Source of the DNA: Alisma plantago-aquatica | Lineage: Eukaryota > Streptophyta > Magnoliopsida > Alismatales > Alismataceae | DNA: 64,000 nucleotides | Assembly (NCBI GenBank): GCA_963693085.1 | Contig: OY856409.1 | Location: 294,600,058 to 294,664,057, forward strand | Direction: 5' to 3' | Shown: positions 1 through 13,676 of the stretch, piece by piece | How positions within the stretch are numbered: the first letter of the stretch is position 1 | How the letters are laid out: each line of letters starts with the position of its first letter | Notes under the pieces: model-generated | Seen by the model: the letters and a program-made list of their open reading frames with translations, nothing else | Databases searched by the model: none | Told to the model about the DNA's origin: nothing | Translations under genes and position numbers: made by a program

Positions 1-1780
1 GTCAATATGGTATTAGAGCAATAATGTAGGTGGACATTAGACAAATTCTCATATTCTTGGTTTAGATGGCCCAGTAGGAACCAAGTGAAATTAGAGTATA
101 GATTTAGAAAGACATTTAGTGGTCTCAGTTATAGAAGAAATGCGTGAAAGATAGTAGATTTGGATTAGAGATTAGAAGTTGAGGTATGTATTATGATTAG
201 TGTCTAGATGCTTTATACTCTTTAAGTTAACTTTAGATTTGTGCATATTATTCCCTCTATTTTCCCACATGTTTGTGGTATGGGACACAAACTTATGGGG
301 CTTTGTAGAGGGGATGTTATATGCATAAATCTAAACTTATTATGCATGTCTCCTTCTTTCTAGTGCATATGGTATGGGACATGTGTACTATCAGATTAGA
401 TAAATATGATAAGACATGGTGCTTTCATATGTATAACCGATCGACATGCATCAGGAGGTGAAATATTTTTTGGCACAATAAGTTTAATGTAGATGGTCAC
501 TTAAACCTAATGCATATCTATTAGAATCCTAGAATGCATACCAAAGGTAATTATTTTTGATTGGATAAGTGACCTGACTTTAAAGTGGAATAATGATTGG
601 AAGGATATGACATCTTTCCATACTAGACTCTATGAGAATAAGAGAACTCTTCATGTCCTTAGGACCTTCATTGCAAGGAGGAATTGTAGTAGCAAGTCAA
701 ATAATGATGATTGTTAAAGAAAATACTTGAGGACAATAGAATTGATGTTATGAATTGAGTTTAAGCTTAAGGTATGATGATTGGTAGAGGCAAATTGGAG
801 TCTTTAAGGTTATACATGAGGATTCTTTAAGATTATGGTGATATAAGGTATGTGATAGTATGGATCAATGATCTAGGATGACTATAATGTTGGGTTTTAG
901 ATGATTTTCCCATAATAAAAGAGCCTAGAGAGGTTGATTGACTAAGGTTTGATTCAATTTTAGTGGAGATAAGAACGATTTCATGAGAGAGTAGTGAATC
1001 ATAGTACCTTGGGTTGACCAAACTAGATCACCATGATAGGATGAAGAAATTCATTATGAATAATGTTAACATAAGTAAGACTTTCATGTATTCATGGTTA
1101 TGTCCCAACATGTTCCTAAGATCTTAGGTAGAGATATGTTATCAAGATCTCTTAGATGATTAAGATCTAAGAATTAAGTATATGATAAGATTATAAGAGT
1201 AGAATGCACTAGCTATGATTAAGTTTGCAAGAAAGATTTTATAAGATTCATGTCACAAGATTTTAGATTTAAGATCATGGTAATACCATGAGGTATAGAT
1301 GCATTAAGATTCATATAAGATTAAATTTAATAAGATGACATCAGAATATTGAGTTGGACCCAAATAATATTGTAGGTATTCTCAAGACACATGGCCTAAG
1401 CCTTTATGCAAGTCATGTGGCCCAGACACCCTACTACAAGCCAATATAAGAGAGACACATAACCCAAGAGACTTAGTATAGGTCATAAGACCCAGATACC
1501 AGAGTATATGTCTCCAAAGAAAGATACATAAAAAGAATTAAGAGTAAAGAAAGATTAGTCATTTATGCTTAAGATATTCCTTGTTCTGTGTTTGTTGTAC
1601 ATGCTAATTTGACAAGTGTGTTAGACATAGTTATCCACACGAAGGCCATACTTGAAAGGTTCCTATGAGACTTTATGACAATTTTCAAGAGTTAGTAAGG
1701 TATGTGAAATCCTGAGGTGGGTAGCCTCATGTAGTTTAACCAAATTTTGGGGACGAAATTCCCAAAAAGGTGGGTAGTAT
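1..1780 (+). mobile_element. Decayed 3' internal region of a Ty3/gypsy element
   Basis: No long open frame survives here. The assignment rests on the right edge: the GGGGACGAAATTCC-type sequence at about 1750-1762, a purine-rich tract, then an LTR beginning TGTCACGCCC. This succession is the usual 3' end of the polyprotein region, polypurine tract and 3' LTR of plant Ty3/gypsy (chromovirus-like) elements. The 5' part of the element lies outside the window. I see no recognisable integrase or reverse transcriptase motif in the remaining 1.8 kb; it may be a non-autonomous derivative or simply too mutated. Confidence 0.6.
1764..1780 (+). other. Polypurine tract of the gypsy element
   Basis: The purine run AAAAAGGTGGGTAG lies directly before the LTR start TGTCACGCCC and after the conserved GACGAAATTCC string. 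This is the plus-strand priming site arrangement expected for Ty3/gypsy elements. Confidence 0.6.
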
Positions 1781-4700
1781 TGTCACGCCCTGATCTTTGG
1801 AATATAGAAAGTGTGTGATTAAGTTATTGATGAAACCAATATAGGGTTGATTTATGATACAATAAGGTTCCATCCAATTTTCATAATATTTGGATTTAAG
1901 ATAAAAAAGAGAATGTAGAGAGGATCTTTAGTGTAATTCATATTGTGTTGTAATATCCTCAAAGTTTGGGAACCTAATATTTAATTTGATGATAAGAGGC
2001 AATCACCAAAGTAGAATAATGAAGGAAATATGATGATTTTAGTTAATGGTTTTAGCTTTAGACCTATTTTAAACGTTCATATTAAGTAGGTAAAGTAATA
2101 ATGATAAAATGTATCATAAGAAGCTTCAATTGAGGAATTACATCAGTTTAGAGTTTGTAATTGAGAATACGATTACACTTATGGACCCTTTGGAAGATGG
2201 AGGAATGGGACATGTGACCTAGAAACCAATTTAAGCCCAACTGGACTAATTAAGATTTACACATGGGTACTTGGAGTATTTTTTTTGGAAAATTCGTATT
2301 TATTTCTCATGATAAATACTCGGGATATTTCTAACAGATAGAAAACTAAAATATAATATTATATAAGAAATTTCAGATAATTTTATTTTATCTAGTGGCC
2401 TAAGTAAATAAATTAGTAATTATCTATTTATTACTTAAATGAAAAATTAGGAGTGTCTATCCAATTGGTTTTGATCTAATATCTTGGGAAAGAAAGGATA
2501 ATGACAATATGTGTATAACTCCAAAATTTGAGATTTAACAAAATTATTATGTGGCCTATATAATAATTTCCTCAAACTAGACTTTTTTCAAATAGAAATT
2601 TAAAAATAAAATTAGAAAGGGGGGTGAACCAATCCAGCGTGGACGTGATTGCCATAGCCCCTATTTTATAGGACTCAAACAAATTCTAATGAGGAGCGCT
2701 CCTTGCAACTTTTTATGAGGATGATAATCCTATATAAGATTCATTTTCTAGAACAAGAGGAGAAGAGGAGTTTAGAGTTAGGTTTTTACATGAAACCTAT
2801 GGATAAAGAATGAAAACGAACAAAATGGGGCAGGGGAAGACACATCAACGAGTAAGCATGCTAATTTGGGATTTTCTAATGCTTTCTCCTCAAGGGTTAG
2901 AGATTGTGTGGCCGTAAACAAGGACATTAGAGTCGAAGGATGTGATCCAAGGCGGTGGTTTCTACCACGGGACTCGCCACAGCTTGCCGATGAGACAGGC
3001 AGGTGATGGACCTACTTTGTTCCAAACACACGACACACAACAATGAGTGGGGGTTGGGGATTGCCAATCCCGACCTACCTATGCTCAGGACAACACAATC
3101 CTTATCATGGAGACTAGGTGGAATAGCCAGAGGTGTTCGGATGCTATTTAGTGGCACAAACATTGATCTCAGGTTGCCTCGCGAGTTTCTACTTAGCGAC
3201 ATCATTGTTGAATGCAACATAAGATGATGCACGCCCTACTCATCTAGTCGAACCATTTAAGGATCCACGAACCCAGGTTGGCCCATCCCTCAGTCACACA
3301 ACCTGGAGAACTCACAACCTTTGGATCATGTTTCAATGACCTAAGATCACTCTAAGTAGGTATTCCTCTAAAATGCATATCTTGAGATAGAAATCTCAGT
3401 TTTTAACAAATAAAGTGTCTATAGAAAGGTTATGATGTCTAGTAGTTTGCAAAAATATATTCAAAGTGTTTTTTGATGTTTGGTAATTATTATAATTTGA
3501 TTACCAAAAATTATGACAATTTAATGCTTTGGACATTAATAACATCAAATGACTTCAGAAATTCATGAAAATTTAGTACTAAGTATATTTGATATGTTAA
3601 ATATGATTCCCAAGCCTGATCTTTATGATTCAAAGTTCTACTAAGGTTTTTGATAGAAACCCTAATAAGTGTATTTTGAGTATTCACCCATGATTTAACT
3701 ATAAGACAATATGATATTTTTACATGGACTCTAGTACACTATATTTTTAGTGTTTCTAAGGTTTCCCTAGAATTTCATATATAATTCTATTAGTATTTAG
3801 TTTTGGGCCTAAATGTCCATTATCTAAGATGATTTATGATTGTTTGTGAGACAACATGCATTTTATGTGCCTATTTAGTATGGAAAATGATCCTAATTAT
3901 ATCTTCAATTGATTTTATAACTAAGCCAGTAATATCAGTAATTAGATTTCCTTTAGCTTGAACATTATCAAATTTCAAGTATTTGAGACTCATATGACTA
4001 TCAGATATTTAGAATTTCTATGTTTACTTCAATTTATTCTTCTCAAGCCTTAGACTCAGATATCATATATCAGATATCATAATTTGTTTGAGATGTTCTA
4101 TTAAATTAAAGATTCAGATTTAGATTTATCTAGATAATAAGAATATTAAATTCCATATTCAGATTTAGATACAGTTAGGCATTAAAGAACAAAGATACAA
4201 AGTCAGAGATAATTGATTTAGATTTAGAGATAAGAAATTAAGAACTAATTTGGAGATAAAAGATTAAGATTCAGAGATAAGAAATTGATAACATATTTAA
4301 AGATAGGAGATTAAGATTCATAGATAAGAAATTGTGAATAGAGATAGAAAATGACATTAGAACATTAATTATATACATTATAGGATACATCTTCACGAGA
4401 GTCCTGGAAAATTCAGAGGGAACATTGCGCCAGACACTATGGGTGTCACAAAGGGCACATAGTGCCAACAGAAGGTGCGTAGTACCATAGAGGACACTCG
4501 ATGTCAATAGAGGGCACATGGTGCCAATAGAGGGTGTGTTGCACCATAGAGGACACTTCAGTGTCAACAGAGGGCACGTGGTGCCAACAGAGGGTGCATT
4601 GCACCATTGAGGACACTTCGGTGTCAACAGAGGAGGACTTATCATATAATGGAGGCCACAAAATAGATTCCAGACATAAATAAAAGACACATTAATTCAG

Positions 4701-5145
4701 TATAAGTTTATAGCTTTTAGATATTAGTTCAGCTTCCAATATTAGTATATTTATGTTTATCTTATTAGAAATTCAATGCCCCTTACTCTAACCTAAGTTT
4801 CCTTTTGTGCATGGCTGGGGACGAGATGTCCACATGTTCATAACTTCAAGAGATAGTCATGACAAGATGATGCAGCAACAAGTTTAGGAGGTTTTCTTGG
4901 TGGGGAACCATGTACGTGATCTGAGACATTAAGATAGAGTACTTGTTTTAACATCATGTATATGGTATTTTTATAATGTTTGGTGTATATAAGTTTCTTT
5001 TTCTAAGAATTTATAAGAATTTATTTCATACATAGTCTGTAATGGTTTTTGTCTATTGTTAGTGTTATGTATATCATGTTAGAAACACTCTCGGTTTTTA
5101 AAAAATTATCTTCCGCTCACGTGATATGAAAATTGGGGTGTTACA
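1781..5145 (+). repeat. 3' LTR of a Ty3/gypsy element (3.37 kb)
   Basis: It starts TGTCACGCCC after the polypurine tract and ends GGGGTGTTACA, so the ends are an imperfect inverted repeat (TGT-A/C-AC-A/G-CCC). The last 45 bases, with the CCGCTCACGTGATATGAAAATT string, resemble the 3' end of many plant gypsy LTRs. A TATA-like CCTATATAAG at about 2731 could be the U3 promoter. The LTR is unusually long and contains a GC-richer block at 2900-3240 and a 60-bp tandem repeat at 4417-4633. The partner LTR is outside the window, so the TSD cannot be tested. Short open frames inside (for example 2927-3232) show no coding signature. Confidence 0.65.
4417..4633 (+). repeat. 60-bp tandem repeat of three 20-bp hairpin words
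   Basis: About 3.5 copies of a 60-bp unit. Each unit is three related 20-bp blocks, each self-complementary: GGCACATGGTGCC, GGTGCATTGCACC and GACACTTCGGTGTC. The stems are kept in nearly every copy. An extra GACAC-TATGG-GTGTC at 4433-4447 marks the degenerate left end. The array lies inside the gypsy LTR. Confidence 0.85.
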
Positions 5146-5501
5146 AATGACCCAACCCAACTCATGTTGCAAACCTACAATGTTACATACCAGCCATGAT
5201 CGAACATGCAACATCATTTATACCCAATTGTCTCAGTGCCTTCCAGTGCTCTGAATTGCGAGTATAGATTCCCTCGCCCCTTTCTCATCATGTTGGGGTT
5301 TAAAAAAAATTATCTTCCGCTCACGTGATATGAAAATTGGGGTGTTACAAATGACCCAACCCAACTCATGTTGCAGACCTACAATGTTACATACTAGCCA
5401 ATATCGAACATGCAACATCATTTATACCCAATTGTCTCAGTGCCTTCCAGTGCTCTGAATTGTGAACATAGATTCCCTCGCCCCTTTCTCATCATGTTGG
5501 G
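5096..5501 (+). repeat. 204-bp tandem duplication across the LTR end
   Basis: Two copies with an exact 204-bp offset (for example TTATCTTCCGCTCACGTG at 5106 and 5310). Each copy holds the last 45 or so bases of the gypsy LTR, then about 160 bp of flanking DNA ending CTCATCATGTTGGG. The copies differ at only a few positions, so the duplication is younger than much of the surrounding decay. Confidence 0.9.
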
Positions 5502-5686
5502 ATCTCAACACAACCAAAGTAAAACCCCTTGATCATCAACATCCATGGGTCACAGATCATCACCAAACATATATATGCCTTCATGTAAACTTGTTCTACC
5601 ATTAGGAGCCATGAACCACTGATGATGCCATCTATATCACCTATAACCCTTATCTCTTAAGATAAGGAAAATGGGTCATACTCATT
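5502..5686. other. Unassigned spacer
   Basis: I see no gene, repeat or motif that can be supported here. It may be the mutated N-terminal part of the gag that follows. Confidence 0.4.
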
Positions 5687-6240
5687 AAAGACTAAGATTG
5701 TCACTTGGGAAGCCATGAAGAATGAATTTCTAAAGGAAAAATATATACCCAATTGCTAAGATTACATAGATGAGAAGTTACATCACTTCTTTTAGTCAGA
5801 AGGATTGCAAATAGTTAAATGAGACATGGGAAAGGATTTATAATTTGCCGAGAGATTGTCCCCATCATGAGGTTGCTATATGACAATTGATTCAATCCTT
5901 CTACACCAGGTTGTCTGAGATGGGTCAAACAATTGTGGACTCATCATGTGGTGGTAAATTCATGGTCAAACCTCTAGAAGAACCATGGCCATTGTTTAAA
6001 CATATGGATGAAAATTCAAGGATCTATGCTTCAAGTGTGGACAACCATTATGATAGAAACATGCGAGATGTACCTTTTCACCCCAAGGATGATACAAACC
6101 CACAAATGATGACAATCTTGGATGAGATGATGAGTTTGATGAAGACACATGTGGGAGGCTCTTCTAGATGATCTACTTATTTAGTGGAGACTCTTAGTGA
6201 AGAAGTGAAAGCTCTTTAGTTCTATGGAGCCCCCTCCATC
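5687..6240 (+). pseudogene. Ty3/gypsy (Athila/Ogre-like) gag fragment
   Basis: Read across frame breaks, the translation gives the plant retrotransposon gag signature. First W-E-A-M-K-N-E-F-L-K-E-K-Y near 5707-5745, then W-E-R-I-Y-N-L-P-R-D-C-P-H-H at 5829-5873, then the frame at 5887-6171 with IQSFYTRLSEMGQTIVDSS, GGKFM and a run toward MDENS. The order W-E...CPHH...FY.GL...D...GG.FM.K matches Athila/Ogre-type gag capsids. Stop codons occur after KYIPNC and after HEVAI. No protease or RT follows; from about 6175 the sequence merges into a repeat also seen at 24757. Known of the family: gag assembles the cytoplasmic virus-like particle. This copy cannot. Confidence 0.7.
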
Positions 6241-7845
6241 ATTACTGGATGGAAGATGAACTTAGAATAGGGATATGGGAAAATAACAAGAACTAATGTG
6301 CACATACATGAATATTAACGCCAGAGCAATCATGTGAAATCAAACAAGGCCAATAAATGGATAAAACACGATCAACGACCTGGTCTCAATTGCTTAAAAA
6401 CACAAGATGAAGAATTAGATATTAATGCCTACATGGTTTTGGAGCCAGACAATGATGGTGCCAGCCCCAGGAGGATCTTTTGGAGTTGTTGGGGTCATCC
6501 ATGGGTTGCGAGAGTGACCCAAGACTCATGCCAAAGCAACTAACATGACCTCCTGAACTAGAGTTTGGGGAGACGATCTGGGTGAAATCATAGTCAATAG
6601 GACTTGGAGATGAGTTATAGGGTTTGAGAACATGGTTCTAGTGAAACAAATTGAGATTATCCAGAACAGTACAAGAAAACTCAACTCAGGTAGCATCCTA
6701 AGTAAGGCTAGGTTGTATGTGGCAAATGCTTGAGTTTTTGGAGAAAATCAAGAGAGGGAAGGGGATATACATGGTTCATATATGCCACGAGAATGCACTC
6801 CTCCTTCAGAAACAAGATCTAAGGGTGTATATAAAATTGGCCAAGAGAGACCAGAAAGGAAGAAAGGGGCATTTCCAAAATTAAGAGAGAGAGATTCCAT
6901 ATTTATAATCAAACTAAGCATAATTTCATAAGGAGAGAAAAAATCTTAGATAAAGGTTGAGAGATAAGAGATATTTGTATTAGAAACTGACAGAATACAT
7001 TTTGTGAGAAACTCCGTCTCCTATCCAAGGTAGGAGACGACCTTCAAGTCTTCTGACTGAAATCTTATAACTAGTGGGAGACAACACATATAAGTAAAGA
7101 CAAAATCCATTAAGTTTCCGCATGACAAATAAATTGAGGGAAATTCCAAAACTATAGGAAACTTCATGTTTAAAAACATTCATAGAATATTAAGCATTTA
7201 AAGACTATTTTTCTCTTTCCTTATTTATTTGTGGGTTCAAACAATATCAAATTAAATCCAAAATTTGCAACTAGACTAATTAGGAAAATTAGAATTCAAA
7301 TTAAAGATTTATTTGCACTTTTGAAGTCATTTATTAATGTATTTAATATTTTTGACTTTATCTTATATTTTCATTCCTTAACAAAATTAGGATACTCAGA
7401 ATTTGTTCAAAGAATGTGAAACTTGGCACCCAAGCTAATTGGAACCCTATGATCACAAATCTCACATTAGATTTGGATTTTGATGATTTCTAATACAATT
7501 AGAGTTTTAGGATCAACACCTTTATATTAATATAACATTACATCATTATCATCATATTTATTATTTCGAGTCCAATTATCTTCACATTGTTACCAAACGA
7601 GTTTCTCTATACTATTATGAACAAATTTCAATGTTTTACTTGTTAAATCTATTAAGTCCATTAATTCAATATTTGTTTAGGTAATGGTACATTATTCATA
7701 TTCATGGATATGGAAATTCCTATTGTTATTCTGATACATGTATTAAGAACATTGTACTTCTTATTAAACATATGCTATCCATTATATGCATATTAGTTAT
7801 AAAAGGAAACACATGTAACATATTTCATGAGCTCCATACACGTTA
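6175..7845 (-). repeat. Repeat copy A, left arm (old LTR, interrupted)
   Basis: Diverged but colinear with 24757-25999: shared strings include GAGATGAACTTAGAA near the start, AAGATGAAGAATTAGATAT in the middle, and ACTTGGCACCCAAGCTAATTGG at about 7421. It continues after the copia insertion at 19207-19389. With that part it behaves as one LTR of a minus-strand element. The open frame 6334-6543 is shared with copy B but has no recognised domain. Confidence 0.55.
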
Positions 7846-9347
7846 TTGTTGGATCGATGGGTTCTAGAGGGGGTTAATATAGCTCAAAACACTTGCACCA
7901 AATTCATTATACCTTCAAGTTACGTCAAGATATGGGATTTGCAAATATTGAATTTGTAGTGCAAGTATGTATATATAACAAGGATGAGAGAAATTGAAAA
8001 AACACAAGAACATGATATGTAGAGTGGTTCCAATCCCCAAACTAGGAGAAAGTCCGTACACAACCTAGAGAGGTCAATCTCTAGGATTTTGCAACCCATG
8101 TATACTTATATTCCATTATAAGACATACAAGATGACCTTCCTTTTCTCGGGAGAAGGATGGTCAACCTCCTTTTTAAGGACCAAAAGGAGCCAATAGACC
8201 AACCAAGGACTTACCTATTTTTTGAGATAGAGTCTTCTACCTCTACAAGGCCTTACCCACTCTTGCAAGTATCTGGATAGCTTCACCAAGGAGATACCCT
8301 TCTTGCACTGAGTCTTTTGCCTTGAAGGATTTACCCACTCTACTCCCAGATCTTTAGTCTTGATCTTCTCCTTCACCTTAGAGAAGCTTTACACCTTCTC
8401 ATTCACTTGGAGAAGCTTTCACCAACTTGATCTTGAAGAACGTGGGTGGGGAAATGGAAGCTTTAAGAGGTTTACAAGTATACAATGAAGTAGCTCTCTC
8501 ATACGGATCCTATCTCACTCATATGGATGTTTTTATTTACAAACAAGAGATATAAAGTGGCTCAAGTAGACTAGATGCACCAAACTATATCTAGGAGCTT
8601 GATTAGAATGAAGGAGAAACCTTGGAATGAACTCCAACAGGGCCTCTTTATAGTTGGGGGTGTCTACTAGAGGCTACAAGCACTAAGGAATGTTTTCTAG
8701 AGATTTGGGGTGTTTCAACAGATATAATTTCGATTTTTACAACACTCCAACGGTTAGAATCACTTTTTTTGCACTTCCCGTATAGTGCATTTGGTCGAGT
8801 TTTAATAAAAGTAACTCGACCGATTGCACTATATGACAAAGCAAATTTGAAGCAAAGGTAGCCTTGATCTTGGATAAAACTCAGTCAATCACTTATATTT
8901 AGTTTGCTAGTACAGGGTGTCAGTCGAGTTCTGTGTACTGAAACTCAACTGAACCTGGACATTCTCAAAATGTATCAAGGGTGTTGGTTGAGTTTTTCAT
9001 ATGGAAAACTCAACCGATAAAACACTCTATGATGTATTTTAGAAACTGTCATTAGAATGATTAAGTGTTCAAATTAAGAGCTCCTGATTTTTTCTCATCT
9101 AATTTACAAGTCATAACATCAATAAAAATGATTACAAAAGTCATCCTAAGGGTTTTAGGGTGTTTTCCACAAAAGTGCATTTGCATTGCTTTTGACTTGA
9201 ACTTGAGCAAGCTAGGGCTTGATTAAATTGATTCTTTTCACGTACCTAATACTTGAAATCAATCTAAAGTAGACATATTAGATACATATGAATGGAATGG
9301 TTAAGTCATTATAAAAATATGGACAATGTATAACTCTTAGGTCAATA
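7846..9347 (-). repeat. 3' LTR of the copia element
   Basis: On the + strand it reads TTGTTGGATCGATGGG to AACTCTTAGGTCAATA; the right copy matches over its whole length except for a 194-bp block. The block 8823-9016 is present here and missing in the right LTR, lying between two similar 12-mers (AACTCGACCGAT and AACTCAACCGAT). Repeated GTCGAGTT/AACTCGAC words mark this part of the LTR. Confidence 0.85.
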
Positions 9348-9362
9348 TTCTCTCCCTTTTTG
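9348..9362 (-). other. Polypurine tract of the copia element
   Basis: On the minus strand the sequence is GTCAAAAAGGGAGAGAA, immediately upstream of the 3' LTR. This is the expected plus-strand primer position. Confidence 0.75.
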
Positions 9363-10081
9363 ACAATGACAAATCATTCCTCCACACATTAAAAAGGATA
9401 TCAATATTAAACCTTTACCTTGAGAATTGCAAGGGGATACGTGAATGAACAATGTTAATTGCTCCACCTCAATTCATGCTTGCTTTTTACCTACATGGTT
9501 AGTCTTTCTACAAACAACCATATCACATACATACTACGTGGTCCTCTAGCAAGTCACATGACATTTCAGATAATTGACTAGAAAAGGATCACATAAGCAA
9601 TAAATGCAATATATATGAGCTCATTTCTCCCCTATGGTATGTACAGTACATGAGCTCTCACACTCTTCTCCCCCTGTCATTTCAAAAAGGCGGGGGGGGG
9701 GTGGGGTGGGGTGGGGGTAGAAGAGCTATAAAACACAAGTTTTCTCCACAAGAACAAACTACACACACAACCACGAAAGCAAGCACCGAACAAAGACAAA
9801 ACATAGAGAAGCAAGTAATCTACAGTCATAATCAAAATATGGGAGAACACATCATCAACTCATAAGATGAACCAAACAAAGATTTAAGGTACACAAGATT
9901 AATATTACAAACTAGATATCTCCTATCGATATGAAAACTACAAGCTTGTGAAAAAATGACAATATAAGAAAATAGTATGCCTCAGATACAATGCCCAAAT
10001 GTTTACTACATGATAGTCTACAAAAAGAGATATGTATGAGAACACTAATAGAATACAAAACTAAACATCAATGACATCTAT
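9363..10081. other. Non-coding 3' interior of the copia element
   Basis: Sequence between the extra ORF stop (10082) and the polypurine tract. It has no supported gene. A G-quadruplex-like run lies at 9690-9717. Confidence 0.6.
9690..9717 (+). other. G-quadruplex-type G-run
   Basis: Runs of G separated by single T (GGGG-T-GGGG-T-GGGG-T-GGGGG) on the + strand, antisense to the copia RNA. It satisfies the common four-run G4 pattern and lies about 350 bp from the polypurine tract. Confidence 0.6.
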
Positions 10082-12014
<1,933 letters not shown>

Positions 12015-12795
12015 GGCTTGAGTTGAGATGAAGGAGGTTCCATCAAAGGAGACATGGCGAGGAGCAGTGGAGGAGGATGGAGCTCCAACTAGGGAGGATC
12101 TTTCCTATGGTTGTAGGCCATCTAGGTCGGATTGAGATGCAATGATCACCAAATGAGAGGGAAAATGCAAGAATCAGCTAGCCAAACCACTTAGGTCACA
12201 GATGGGAGAGGCAAGGAGGGATGATCAGGGGCTAGGAAGGGTGTAGGAGAGGTTTGGCTAGCCTAGGGTTGGAGGACAAGCACTGGAGGTTGGTTATCGG
12301 TCGAATTTCTCTAGTTGATAGGGAGAAAAGTCAGTCAATTGCCCTTTTTAATTTGTGTCCAGTCGCGTGATCAGTCAAGTTTTGTGCGTAGGAAACTCGA
12401 CAAAACCTGCATTATAGCTCGATCCTCAACCAGGGATCAGTCAAGTTGTATCAGGTCAAACTTGACTGATTGGTTAACATATCCAAAACTTAAAAAAATT
12501 ATTTCTAAGCCTCTAGAGTGTTATATAAATTTATTTTCTTAGCTTATCATGCATTTTAAACATATTGAGGCACATTTCACTCATTATTGGCTACTATTTT
12601 GCGATAAAACATGCATTTGCAAAAAATAGCCAAAAACAAGAGAAACAAGGCATGTAGACATGGCAATTTTAGCACTTTCAAGTAAAACATGATCAATTAT
12701 AAGCAAGAAACATATAAGAATGATAACATCTAGCTAGATTGCATGTCTATATCATCAAGAGCAATTATGAGTAGTTTAAATCTAATAAATGTAAA
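12015..12795. other. Non-coding spacer between RT and the extra ORF of the copia element
   Basis: RNase H would be expected next to RT here, but I find no recognisable RNase H motif. The part 12300-12480 contains several GTCAAGTT/AACTCGAC words like those in the LTRs, suggesting shared regulatory or LTR-derived sequence. Confidence 0.45.
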
Positions 12796-13676
12796 ACATG
12801 GTTCATGAAGTTACCTTCCTTGGCTTTCTTGATTTGGAATCCAAAGAAGAAAGTAAGCTTCCCCATCATGCTCATCTCAAACTCACTCCACATAACAGAA
12901 CTAAAATCCTTCCAAATATCAAGATCAGTTCTGCCAAAATAATATCATCTAGATAAATTTAAATGATCAAAAAATTGCTATAAGTGTGTTTTATAAATAG
13001 TGTAGAATTGACTTTGCCCATGATATAGGCATTGTCTAGAAAAAAGTTCTTTAATTTCTCATACCAAGCTCTAGGTGCTTGTTTGAGTCCATGGAGAGAT
13101 TTTTGTAACAAATAAACATGGTTAGGAAATTTATCATGTTCAATGCTAAAAGGTTGAGCCTCATAGACTTCCTCTTCTATTGTACCATTCAAAAACACAC
13201 TTTTAACATCCATTTCATAAAACAAGAAATTATTATAGCTAGTAAAGGCAAGTAGCATTCTAATAGATTCAAGTCTAGCAACATGAGTATAAGTTTCATG
13301 AAAATCAATACTTTCCTATTGATTGTAGCCTTGAGCAGCTAACCTTGATTTGTTTTTACCACTTTGCCGCTTTCATCTAGCTTGTTGTGTTTGACCCACT
13401 TGGTGCCAATGATCTTCCTATTATTTGGTATTGGCACTAAGTCCACACTTTGTTCTTATCAAACTGTTCTAACTTCTTGCATGGCTAGGATCCATTCATC
13501 ATCTTTAAGAGTTTTCTGCACATTCTTAGGCTCGAGTTGTGAGATGAAGGCGTTGTCATCTTGTTCTTTGTTGTATGAAGCCTGAGTCTTCACCCTTTCA
13601 AAAGTATTACATGTGATGAGATCTTTAGGATGTTGTTTTACAAAATGAGGAGTTGGATCCTTGGTCCCACAGAACA
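12796..13676 (-). pseudogene. Copia reverse transcriptase fragment
   Basis: Minus-strand translation gives, in order, EPKNVQKTLKDDEWILAMQE (typical copia RT start), T-K-W-V-K-H-N-K-L-D-E, then FYEMDVKSVFLNGTIEEEVY, LHGLKQAPRAWYEKL, and I-Y-L-D-D-I-I across a stop near 12958. EFEMSMMGKL follows toward 12850. YLDD is the catalytic motif. Stops after VRTV (13459) and FLII (12959) and frame changes disable it. The N-terminal side is cut by a TRIM at 13677-14400. RT normally copies the element's RNA inside virus-like particles. Confidence 0.85.

Noticed and set aside
2927..3232. Overlapping open frames on both strands in the gypsy LTR
   Set aside because: They lie inside an LTR, have no protein motif, and are explained by locally higher GC content.
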